From CAG-791 sp964386925 (GTDB lineage Bacteria > Bacillota > Clostridia > Lachnospirales > Lachnospiraceae), in the NCBI GenBank assembly GCA_964386925.1, contig CAYLUU010000105.1:1-8117 (forward strand): a stretch of 8,117 nt of DNA, written 5' to 3'. The translations under genes and the position numbers were made by a program. Below, in pieces: positions 1-6,072 of the stretch. Numbering within the stretch: the first letter of the stretch is position 1; every line of letters starts with the position of its first letter. The notes under the pieces are model-generated. The model did no database searches. It saw only the letters and a program-made list of their open reading frames with translations, and had not been told where the DNA came from.

Positions 1-4
1 GCTT

Positions 5-21
5 GGCTCTGAATAGTTACG
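5..21. repeat. 17-base direct repeat, left copy
   Basis: The sequence GGCTCTGAATAGTTACG occurs here and again, identical and in the same orientation, at 8039-8055. Read on the coding (minus) strand it is CGTAACTATTCAGAGCC, and it lies 48 bases beyond the stop codon of the S41 protease. Both copies sit in the 3' flank of a minus-strand gene, which suggests a dispersed intergenic repeat or a processing or termination-associated signal. No intrinsic terminator is visible between the protease stop codon and the window edge. The function is unknown. Confidence 0.75.
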
Positions 22-69
22 ATTGAAATTGACAGGTGGGTTCTAAATCGATACTCGTGTGTAAATAAT

Positions 70-1359
70 CTACTGCGTCTCTTCTTTCAGCAGCTCCACG
101 GCTGCCTGAAGCTGGTTATCCTGACTCCGATCCTCGGCATAAGCCTCCGAATCGAATTCCACAACCTCATCCGGCGTAACACCGACCTTGTTGATCGTAT
201 TCCCGTTCCGGGTGAAATATTCACAAATGGTCAGCTTCACTGCTGTTCCATCCGTCATCGTATAAGCGGTCTGTACCACACCTTTCCCGTAAGACTGGGT
301 ACCGACCACCTTGCCGGCTCCGGAATCCTGAATAGCGCTCGAGAGAATTTCCGATGCACTGGCCGAATTTCCGTTCACCAGAACCGTAATCGGAATCCCA
401 ATGTAATTGGATCCATCCGTGGAGTACTCCTTCGTAGAACCGTCCGGATACTGCATATAGAACACCAATCCCTCCGGGATCAGATACTCCGCAATCGAGG
501 TCACCGCATCCACGGTTCCGCCCGGATTGTTCCGCAGATCAATGACGAGTCCCTTCAGATCGTTCTCGTCCTGCAGCGTTTTCAGCTGCTCCTCGAACTG
601 CTCCGGCGTCACTTCCTTGAACTCGCTGATGTACAGATAGCCGATGCCATCCTCCAGCATCTTGCCCTCTACGGTTGTCGATGTCACCTCATCCCGCGTC
701 ACATCGAACTCCATCAGCTCGCCGTCACGCACGATCGTCAGATGCACCGTGGTCCCTTTCTCTCCGCGAATCTTACTTACCGCCACATCGAGATCCATAT
801 CCTGCAGCGATTCGCCGTCTGCCTCGTACAGAATGTCATCTGCCATCAGGCCGACCTTCTCCGCCGGCGCTCCAGAGATCACGCCTGCAATCTTGGGATA
901 TCCCGTTGTCGTATCCTTGGAAACGTACGCGCCGATTCCGGAATAGGATCCGCTGATGGATTCATCCAGTTTAGTCATCTCCTCGGCCGTATAGTAGGTG
1001 GAATACGGATCATCCAGTGATTCCAGAAGCCCCTTATACAGACCATCCGCCAACTGTTCCTCGGTCAGCTCATCTGACTTGTAGTAGTGCTTCTCAATCA
1101 TCTGGTACAGCGTCTGCAGCTTTGCCATGCTCTCTGACGACAGAAATCTCTTGTAAAATAACGTCCCGCCGCTGTGCACATAGAGTGCCCCGATGCTCAC
1201 TGCCGCGCCTACCAGACCGCCGCATACGAAAAGGGCGGCGCCCCGCAGGCGGCCGCCCTTTTTGCCCTTTTTCGCATCTTCACTGTTTGCCGGCGCCAGA
1301 TTCTGCGCCTCCTGTACCGATGTCTGCATCACATCCTGCAACTGTGTCATCTCTTCCAT
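70..1359 (-). CDS. S41 family C-terminal processing protease, membrane anchored, with PDZ domain
   Basis: This is a carboxyl-terminal processing protease (CtpA/CtpB/Prc family), which cleaves extracytoplasmic proteins near their C-termini. The 429 residues begin with a cytoplasmic segment of about 38 residues rich in Lys and Gly, then one transmembrane helix at about 41-62 that anchors the enzyme facing outward. A helical region (about 78-135) precedes a PDZ domain (about 136-222), followed by the S41 catalytic core. The catalytic pair is Ser334 in NSASASE and Lys359 in SYGKG, 25 residues apart as in CtpB, with Gln363 four residues after the lysine as in that family. The oxyanion-side motif DLRNNPGG is at about 274-281. 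The start at M1 or M4 cannot be decided: a purine-rich GAGAAGG lies 2 bases before M1 and 11 before M4. The gene follows the FtsEX-peptidase operon after a 337-base gap with a putative terminator, so it probably also has its own control. Family assignment is secure; the substrate is unknown. Confidence 0.93.
   Translation of the reverse strand: MEEMTQLQDVMQTSVQEAQNLAPANSEDAKKGKKGGRLRGAALFVCGGLVGAAVSIGALYVHSGGTLFYKRFLSSESMAKLQTLYQMIEKHYYKSDELTEEQLADGLYKGLLESLDDPYSTYYTAEEMTKLDESISGSYSGIGAYVSKDTTTGYPKIAGVISGAPAEKVGLMADDILYEADGESLQDMDLDVAVSKIRGEKGTTVHLTIVRDGELMEFDVTRDEVTSTTVEGKMLEDGIGYLYISEFKEVTPEQFEEQLKTLQDENDLKGLVIDLRNNPGGTVDAVTSIAEYLIPEGLVFYMQYPDGSTKEYSTDGSNYIGIPITVLVNGNSASASEILSSAIQDSGAGKVVGTQSYGKGVVQTAYTMTDGTAVKLTICEYFTRNGNTINKVGVTPDEVVEFDSEAYAEDRSQDNQLQAAVELLKEETQ
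1229..1262. other. Intragenic terminator-like hairpin in the protease 5' coding region
   Basis: AAAAGGGCGGC at 1229-1239 pairs perfectly with GCCGCCCTTTT at 1252-1262 (11 bp, 12-base loop). It ends in a T run on both strands: TTTTT on the plus strand, and four T on the minus strand that are part of the stem. It overlaps the codons of the Lys/Gly-rich stretch just before the transmembrane helix, so it may be partly a by-product of AAA/GGC-type codon use. It could act as a polar or antisense terminator when translation is low. Confidence 0.4.
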
Positions 1360-1437
1360 CGCCTTCTCTTACCTCATCTGCCAATGTCCGCAAGCGAATA
1401 AACCACTGTTGAAGTTGCCACGTGCTAAAACTACCAT

Positions 1438-1453
1438 GCCTGCTTGCGCAGGC
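1438..1453 (-). other. Short hairpin with GCAA tetraloop upstream of the protease gene
   Basis: GCCTGC at 1438-1443 and GCAGGC at 1448-1453 form a perfect 6-bp stem. On the minus (coding) strand the loop reads GCAA, a stable GNRA tetraloop. No T run follows it on that strand, so it does not look like a terminator. It lies about 80 bases before the protease start and may be part of its mRNA leader. Confidence 0.4.
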
Positions 1454-1460
1454 GCCACTA

Positions 1461-1505
1461 CAAATAAAAATCAGCCGCTGCGTGTCTACGACACTCCCGC
1501 GGTTG
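1461..1505 (-). terminator. Putative intrinsic terminator between the M23 peptidase and the S41 protease
   Basis: On the minus strand an outer stem of 7 bp (1499-1505 with 1472-1478, one pair being G/T on the plus strand), a small internal loop and an inner GTGTC-GTA-GACAC hairpin (1482-1494) are followed by ATTTTTATTTG (1461-1471). A GC-rich stem followed by a U-rich tail fits a rho-independent terminator for the ftsEX-peptidase operon. The internal loop of 3 and 4 bases weakens the prediction, so partial read-through into the protease gene is possible. Confidence 0.5.
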
Positions 1506-1516
1506 ACGCATACATA

Positions 1517-1670
1517 TGTGTAATGTTCAGCACCTCATCTCAAATGCTTCGCATTATCGATGAGGTTGGCCAGAGCCCCTCCGGGGCTTGGCCACAGAAC
1601 GATTTCATTCGAGAACATGCCCGTAAACGGTCAGTTCTCTCTGAAAATCGCTCTGTGCTGAACATATACA
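1517..1670. other. Four-way-junction fold-back element (candidate structured RNA or MITE-like repeat)
   Basis: The ends form a closing helix: ATGTTCAGCAC (1523-1533) pairs perfectly with GTGCTGAACAT (1655-1665), and five more pairs (1517-1521 with 1666-1670) follow across one bulged base. Three hairpins fill the inside. Arm A is CTCATC/GATGAG (1534-1539, 1559-1564) over AATGC-TTC-GCATT. Arm B is a 12-bp stem at 1567-1594 with a single bulged G1573 and a TCC loop. Arm C spans 1596-1654 with CGATTT/AAATCG, GAGAAC/GTTCTC and CCG-TAAA-CGG. Almost every base of the 154 is in or next to a helix, which is far more than chance would give. It starts 26 bases past the peptidase stop codon. The sense strand and function are undetermined, and I do not recognise a known RNA family. 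Confidence 0.55.
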
Positions 1671-1696
1671 CGCAGAATGTCATATTTCTGTGAACA

Positions 1697-2968
1697 TCAG
1701 CCGCCGCTCAGATAATTCCAGGGGCTTACATAGGATCCATTCAGACGCACTGAGAAATGCAGATGCGGACCGGTCGAATTGCCCGTGCTGCCCACAGCCG
1801 CAATGGTGTCTCCGGCGCTGACCTCCTGTCCTGCCGATACATACAGCGCACTGGCGTGCATGTAGATCGTATACAGTCCGTCTCCGTGGTTGATCATGAC
1901 GTAATTGCCCATCGAGGATTCATACGAAGCCGCTACCACTACGCCGTCTGCCGCTGCCAGAATCGATGACCCGCTCGGTGCTGCCAGATCCAGTCCGCTG
2001 TGGAAGATGGTCCTGCCGTAAATCGGGTGCTCACGATACCCGTAATCCGACGACACATAGGTATAGGACGGTGCCGGCCAGACAAAGGTTCCGCCGGTAT
2101 ACTTGCGGTTCTGGTTAGCCAGCGTCTGCTTGTCCGCTGCAACCGATGCCTCCAATGCCGAAATGGTCGACGTCTGAGCGCTCATTTGCTGCTCATACTC
2201 TTCAATGGTCGCTGCGGATTCGGCAATTTCAGACTCGGTCGAGGCGATCTGCTGTTTTTTCTCCTCGATCAGAGCCTCCATATTGGCCTCTTCCTCTTCT
2301 ACGGCTGCCTTCTCCTCATCCAGCGTTTCCTTCTCTTCCTCCAGTGCCTCCTTGGTCTTCTTCACCAACTCAGCCTGTTCACGGAAACGCTTGAGCAGAT
2401 TGGTGTCATAGCTGGAAAGCTGCTCAATATAGTAGGCCTTGTTCAGGAGCTCACCGAAGCTGGACGACTGCATCAGGACCTCCAGCATGTAGGTGTCACC
2501 CTTCTCATAGATAAACTGGCAGCGCTTCTTCATGTTCTCGTACTGCTCCTGCTGCGTTGCCTCGGCCTCCTCCAGCTCCTCTTCGGTCTCTTCGATGTCG
2601 GCTTCCTTCTCCTCGATCTGCTGCTTGATGCTGTCGATGTTGTTCTGAATCTCCGTCAGCTGCGAATCCATCTCTTCAACGTAGCTGGTGAGATCGGACT
2701 TCTTGGATTCCAGACTCGCCTTCATGTCCTTGAGGCTGCTGATACTCTCCTGCACCTGCTGCCGCTCCTGCTTGGCCGCCTCAATCTGGCTCTCCTTCTC
2801 CTTGATGGTATCCTCCGTCACCGTCTCCGCACTCACCGAAAACGCCGCCGGCTCCGCACATGCAATAAAGCCAAAAAGCAGTGCGCAGCAAACTGCGCAC
2901 CGCCGAACCATCCTGCCATATTTTCTGACCGTTGTCGGTCTCTTTTTCCTGCAATTCCAATCAGACAT
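1697..2968 (-). CDS. Secreted coiled-coil M23 metallopeptidase, EnvC/PcsB-like partner of FtsEX
   Basis: This is a peptidoglycan hydrolase of the LytM/M23 family, expected to act outside the membrane at the division site under control of FtsEX. The 423 residues start with a basic n-region and a hydrophobic stretch (about 24-46) that looks like a signal peptide ending near SVSA47. A long Glu/Gln-rich coiled coil runs from about 52 to 290, with a non-coiled insert near 150-190 as seen in EnvC/PcsB proteins. The M23 domain occupies about 294-420. Its zinc site looks intact: His323 and Asp327 in HSGLD and His404 in HLH, with His371 (IYMH) and His402 as catalytic histidines. E. coli EnvC has lost these residues and only activates amidases, whereas this protein should be able to cut by itself. 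The ATG at 2968 overlaps the ftsX end by 8 bases and has AAGGAA (2977-2982) 8 bases upstream. An internal start at M20 is also possible. Confidence 0.92.
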   Translation of the reverse strand: MSDWNCRKKRPTTVRKYGRMVRRCAVCCALLFGFIACAEPAAFSVSAETVTEDTIKEKESQIEAAKQERQQVQESISSLKDMKASLESKKSDLTSYVEEMDSQLTEIQNNIDSIKQQIEEKEADIEETEEELEEAEATQQEQYENMKKRCQFIYEKGDTYMLEVLMQSSSFGELLNKAYYIEQLSSYDTNLLKRFREQAELVKKTKEALEEEKETLDEEKAAVEEEEANMEALIEEKKQQIASTESEIAESAATIEEYEQQMSAQTSTISALEASVAADKQTLANQNRKYTGGTFVWPAPSYTYVSSDYGYREHPIYGRTIFHSGLDLAAPSGSSILAAADGVVVAASYESSMGNYVMINHGDGLYTIYMHASALYVSAGQEVSAGDTIAAVGSTGNSTGPHLHFSVRLNGSYVSPWNYLSGG

Positions 2969-3851
2969 GAAGATGCTTCCTTACCGTCACAAAGCTTCCG
3001 ACAAATCCAATACCTACGCCCAGAATGATCGAGATCGGGAGCAGATAATGGTAAACCTCTCCCACTGTCCGGAAGGTCATGAAGTTCATCAGCAGCGAGA
3101 ACTTGTTCGTAATGATATCAATGGCCGTATTGTACAGGAAGTAGATCTCCACCAACGGGATTACGGTACCCACCAGACCGATGATCACTCCTTCAATGAC
3201 ATACGGTGCGCGGACGAACAGGTCAGTTGCACCGATATATTTCATGATCGAAATCTCTTCCCAGTGCGTCGTAATGCCCATCGCAATCGTGTTGCTGATC
3301 AGGAAGATCGAGACCACCAGCAGCAGCAGAATAATCGCTGCAGAAGCATACATGATCAGGGTGTTGGCACCGGAAATCGTATCTGCCGTCACCTCGGAAC
3401 GGTTTACTGTGCGAACTTCTTCCAGGCCCTCCAGATAATCTACCAGATCAGCCTGCTTGGATACGTCTGACAGATAGATTTCCAGATTGGCAGAATCTGC
3501 CAGCGGGTTCTCCGTAAAACCATCCGCATAACCTTCCAGGTAATCTGCCGAGAAGCTTGCCCACGCTTCATCCGCAGACACATACACAACCTTCGATACC
3601 TCGTCCCGCTCCTCAACAGCAACCTTCAGCTGCAGAATCTCATCCTCCGTCGTTCCGGACTGGAAGAATACGGTAACGGATACCCCTTCCTCTGCACTCT
3701 GCATCACCGAACGCAGATTGAACAGAACGGAGAAGAACAAGCCGAACATCAGAAGGCAGGCCGAAATGGTTGCAATGGATGCACAGGTATACCCCCTGTT
3801 CTTGAACATATTCCGAAAGCTCTGCCCAATTGAATAAAAAATATTACTCAT
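2961..3851 (-). CDS. ftsX: Cell division permease FtsX
   Basis: FtsX is the membrane half of the FtsEX complex, which passes ATP-driven conformational change to a cell-wall hydrolase outside the cell. The 296 residues give four transmembrane helices at about 23-45, 164-190, 217-240 and 269-290. A large extracellular loop (about 50-162) between the first two is where the coiled-coil hydrolase would bind. The motif EEISIMKYIGATDLFVRAPYVIEG (about 198-221) is the conserved FtsX cytoplasmic region after TM2. The gene starts 3 bases after the ftsE stop, with GAGGA about 7 bases before the ATG. It overlaps the peptidase gene by 8 bases, so the three proteins are likely made in a fixed ratio. Length is typical for Gram-positive FtsX. 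Confidence 0.95.
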   Translation of the reverse strand: MSNIFYSIGQSFRNMFKNRGYTCASIATISACLLMFGLFFSVLFNLRSVMQSAEEGVSVTVFFQSGTTEDEILQLKVAVEERDEVSKVVYVSADEAWASFSADYLEGYADGFTENPLADSANLEIYLSDVSKQADLVDYLEGLEEVRTVNRSEVTADTISGANTLIMYASAAIILLLLVVSIFLISNTIAMGITTHWEEISIMKYIGATDLFVRAPYVIEGVIIGLVGTVIPLVEIYFLYNTAIDIITNKFSLLMNFMTFRTVGEVYHYLLPISIILGVGIGFVGSFVTVRKHLHV

Positions 3852-3854
3852 GCC

Positions 3855-4640
3855 TTAATCCTCGTAATCGTCGTACCCTTCTGCCGCATCCATGTCCTGG
3901 TACTCGTACAAGTCATCCTCGTAATCCGAATAATCCTCTGCGCCGGTATCTCTGACAATCTCGCCGCGCTTCATCTCGATGACACGCTTGTGCATCCGAT
4001 CCACAATTCCGCGGTCATGCGTAACGACCAGCACCGTCGTTCCGGTCTCACGGTTGGCACGCTCGATCAGCTGCATAATCTCCCATGCAGTATCCTGGTC
4101 CAGATTACCGGTCGGCTCATCGGCCAGCAGCAGAAGCGGCTTGTTCACCAGTGCTCTTGCCAGGGCAACACGCTGCTGCTCACCACCCGAAAGCTGGGTG
4201 ACCTGACGCTTATATTTGTCCGCCATACCTACCATCTGCAGCACGCTGGTAACATTGTGCTTCATCTGGTTCTTGGGCACCATCAGGATGCGCTGTGCAA
4301 AGGCCACATTCTCATAGACATCGCGGTCCTTGAGCAGACGGAAGTCCTGGAACACGATGCCGATGTTGCGGCGGAATTTAGAAATTTTGCTGTGCCGAAT
4401 CCGGTTCAGATCATATCCCAGAACGTCGATGGTTCCTGTTGTCGGCGTCAGCTGGCGCATGATCATCTTCAGCAGTGTTGATTTGCCTGATCCTGTCTCG
4501 CCGGTGATGAATACAAACTCTCCCTCGTGTACGTCCAGATTCGCCTCAATGACGCCTGCCGCATCCTTGGAATATTGCTTGCTCACGTTGCGCAGGGAGA
4601 TGACCACATCATCTGCATGCTTGTAGGAATCTCTTCTCAT
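3855..4640 (-). CDS. ftsE: Cell division ATP-binding protein FtsE with acidic Tyr-rich C-terminal tail
   Basis: FtsE is the cytoplasmic ABC ATPase of the FtsEX complex. All nucleotide-binding motifs are present: Walker A GETGSGKST (47-55), Q-loop Gln98, signature LSGGEQQR (150-157), Walker B LLLLADEP with catalytic Glu175, and switch His208. The ATPase fold ends near residue 230, about the normal family length. After it comes a tail of roughly 30 residues made mostly of Asp, Glu and Tyr (DYSDYEDDLYEYQ and on), which most FtsE proteins lack. AGGAGAA (4651-4657) lies 10 bases before the ATG, inside the end of the upstream regulator gene, whose stop is 3 bases away. The ftsX gene follows after 3 bases. 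Identification is firm from motifs plus context. Confidence 0.96.
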   Translation of the reverse strand: MRRDSYKHADDVVISLRNVSKQYSKDAAGVIEANLDVHEGEFVFITGETGSGKSTLLKMIMRQLTPTTGTIDVLGYDLNRIRHSKISKFRRNIGIVFQDFRLLKDRDVYENVAFAQRILMVPKNQMKHNVTSVLQMVGMADKYKRQVTQLSGGEQQRVALARALVNKPLLLLADEPTGNLDQDTAWEIMQLIERANRETGTTVLVVTHDRGIVDRMHKRVIEMKRGEIVRDTGAEDYSDYEDDLYEYQDMDAAEGYDDYED

Positions 4641-4643
4641 GAA

Positions 4644-5738
4644 TTACCGATTCTCCTGATCCATATACTTCATATACTTCACTACCATCAACGCAATCTT
4701 GAAGGTGATGGCGTCCTCAAAGACACGCAGATCCAGTCCGGTGCTCTTCAAAAGCTTGTCCAGACGATACACCAGTGTATTGCGATGAATGAACAGCTGA
4801 CGGGACGTCTCTGATACATTCAGATTGTTCTCGAAGAATTTATTGATGGTAGTTAAGGTTTCCTCGTCGAACTCATCCGGTTTCTTCTCCTTGAAGATCT
4901 CGCGGATGAACATCCGGCACAGCGGAATCGGAAGCTGATAGATCAGTCGCCCGATTCCCAGCTGATTATAGGCAATGATGTCCTTATCCTCGAAGAAAAT
5001 ACGGGACACATCCAATGCCATTCTGGCTTCCTTATAGGAATGACTCAGCTCCTTGATCTCGCCCACAATGGTGCCATAGGCGAGCCGCACATTCTGAATG
5101 CCTGCCTGCTGCAGATACTTCATGACGTTCTCAGCGTACTCCGCCAGAGCATCATCCGCCCGTTCGTCCTCCGTATGATGGACAATAACCGTGCTGTTCT
5201 CATCCACCTGGGTGACAAAATCACCGCTTCCGGTTCCCAGCTTTTCCTGCAGCGCCACCAGAACATCGTGCTCTCTGGAGCGGCCCCTCTGCGATTCCAC
5301 GAGCAGAACCACCCGCGGACAGTTAACCTGAATGTGCAGCTTTTTAGCCCGTTCGTAGATATCGATCAGCAGAAGATTATCCAGGAGCAGATTCTTCATG
5401 AAGCTGTCCTTGTCGTAATGCTCCTTAAATGCCTCGATCAAACCTTGCAGCTGATACGCCGCCATACGTCCGACCAGCAGCGTGTTGTCACTGCTGCCGT
5501 TGATCACCAGAATATATTCCAGCTGATTCTCATCGAACACCTTGAAAAACTGGAACGGCCCGGCCGCCTGTGAATCTGCCGGCGATGCCGCAAATTCCGG
5601 GATCGCCGCCGCGGCATCTGCAAATACCGCCTGCGTCGAAACCACCTCGCGCCCGTCTGCATCCATGACGCACACATCCAGATGAGATATGTCGCGAATC
5701 CCATCAATGGTACTCTGTAAAACCTGATTTGAAATCAT
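4644..5738 (-). CDS. CdaR/PucR-family transcriptional regulator heading the ftsEX operon
   Basis: This is a DNA-binding regulator of the CdaR (sugar diacid)/PucR type. The 364 residues show an N-terminal putative sensor domain (about 1-130; opening MISNQVLQSTIDGI and VCVMDADGREVVST fit the diacid-recognition fold). A central degenerate GGDEF-like region follows (about 140-260), then a C-terminal helix-turn-helix (about 297-355) with LNVSETSRQLFIHRNTLVYR, the typical PucR HTH_30 signature. It has no signal peptide or membrane segment, so it is cytoplasmic. It ends 3 bases before ftsE and is the first gene of the operon, after a palindrome-rich leader. Autoregulation and control of ftsEX are inferred from position only. 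The ligand is unknown; a sugar diacid should not be assumed. A purine-rich AAGAAAGAG and a GGGGG run precede the ATG, an unusual ribosome site. Confidence 0.87.
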   Translation of the reverse strand: MISNQVLQSTIDGIRDISHLDVCVMDADGREVVSTQAVFADAAAAIPEFAASPADSQAAGPFQFFKVFDENQLEYILVINGSSDNTLLVGRMAAYQLQGLIEAFKEHYDKDSFMKNLLLDNLLLIDIYERAKKLHIQVNCPRVVLLVESQRGRSREHDVLVALQEKLGTGSGDFVTQVDENSTVIVHHTEDERADDALAEYAENVMKYLQQAGIQNVRLAYGTIVGEIKELSHSYKEARMALDVSRIFFEDKDIIAYNQLGIGRLIYQLPIPLCRMFIREIFKEKKPDEFDEETLTTINKFFENNLNVSETSRQLFIHRNTLVYRLDKLLKSTGLDLRVFEDAITFKIALMVVKYMKYMDQENR

Positions 5739-5760
5739 GCCCCCACACTCTTTCTTAAAT

Positions 5761-5811
5761 ACACGTACCCATTGCTATGAACGTGTTTCATGAACTGCAC
5801 ATGAAATCACG
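5761..5811 (-). promoter_or_regulatory. Overlapping palindromes in the leader of the regulator-ftsEX operon
   Basis: An inverted repeat CGTG-TTTCATG (5782-5792), 7-base spacer, CATGAAA-t-CACG (5800-5811) gives 11 pairs with one bulge. A second inverted repeat, ACACGT (5761-5766) with ACGTGT (5781-5786), shares the arm at 5782-5786 with the first. As RNA the two hairpins cannot form together. As DNA the 30-base palindrome could be an operator for the regulator encoded just downstream. No U run follows, so this is not a classic attenuator. Confidence 0.45.
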
Positions 5812-5858
5812 CCCGTTTCCCCATATAAAATGCATTGTAAAGCACTGTTTAAAAAAAA

Positions 5859-5888
5859 TCTATAAATTTACCCCGGTTGATTTGTGAA
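5859..5888 (-). promoter_or_regulatory. Candidate sigma-A-type promoter for the regulator-ftsEX operon
   Basis: On the minus strand TTCACA (5883-5888, 5 of 6 to the -35 consensus) is followed after 18 bases by TATAGA (5859-5864, 4 of 6 to the -10 consensus). It lies directly after the cvfB terminator, with which it overlaps by two bases, and in AT-rich DNA that includes an A8 run on the plus strand. Transcription from here would give a leader of roughly 115 bases. Confidence 0.4.
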
Positions 5889-5906
5889 AATTGCCCTGCC
5901 GGGCAA
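5887..5906 (-). terminator. Intrinsic terminator after cvfB
   Basis: On the minus strand TTGCCC (5901-5906), loop GGCA, GGGCAA (5891-5896) is followed directly by TTTT (5887-5890). It lies about 165 bases past the cvfB stop, beyond the palindromic element, and just before the promoter of the next operon. Confidence 0.65.
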
Positions 5907-5909
5907 CGC

Positions 5910-6069
5910 TCGCCAACCGGAAGTGGGTGGTGGAGAGTGTCCGGCTGCGGGCCTTGCGAGGCCTCGGTACTTGCGAGCGTATTTTGCGAGCTTAGTACCG
6001 CTAGGTCCGAGGATGGAGCCGAGAGGCGTCCCAAAGCGGACATCTCCACTGCCTGATTCCGGTTGGCGA
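5910..6069. repeat. 160-base palindromic element downstream of cvfB (structured RNA or MITE-like)
   Basis: The ends are a perfect 13-bp inverted repeat, TCGCCAACCGGAA (5910-5922) and TTCCGGTTGGCGA (6057-6069). After a 7-by-7 internal loop comes a second helix of 13 bp with one bulged G5937 (5930-5943 with 6037-6049). Inside are three hairpins: GGCCT-TGCG-AGGCC (5950-5963), CGGTACT/AGTACCG with a 22-base loop (5965-6000), and GGAGCC-GAGA-GGCgTCC with a bulged G (6015-6031). On the plus strand two loops read TGCG and GAGA, stable UNCG and GNRA types, which mildly favours plus-strand RNA. The heptamer TTGCGAG occurs three times (5954, 5971, 5984). The element begins 3 bases past the cvfB stop. 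No target-site duplication is evident. Confidence 0.6.
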
Positions 6070-6072
6070 TAT

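Noticed and set aside
1517..1670. tRNA or tmRNA reading of the cloverleaf-like fold
   Set aside because: The arms are much too long, and no T-arm GTTCGA-type loop, anticodon arm of standard size or CCA-end context is present.
1193..1693. Plus-strand open frame covering the gap with the four-way-junction element
   Set aside because: Low-complexity translation, no family resemblance, and it overlaps the protease gene. The gap is better explained by structure.
2000..3028. Long plus-strand open frame (342 codons) opposite the M23 peptidase
   Set aside because: It is antisense to the Glu/Gln-rich coiled coil, and its Leu-rich composition is the expected mirror of GAG/CAG codons. The minus-strand gene has clear domains and a ribosome site.
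4480..4510. Walker A of FtsE reading GETGSGKST instead of the usual GPSGAGKST as a defect
   Set aside because: All residues required by GxxGxGKS/T are present, so ATP binding should be normal.
5954..5990. Possible short CRISPR-like repeat array
   Set aside because: The repeated unit is only 7 bases at 13-17 base spacing and lies inside hairpin arms; no cas genes are nearby.
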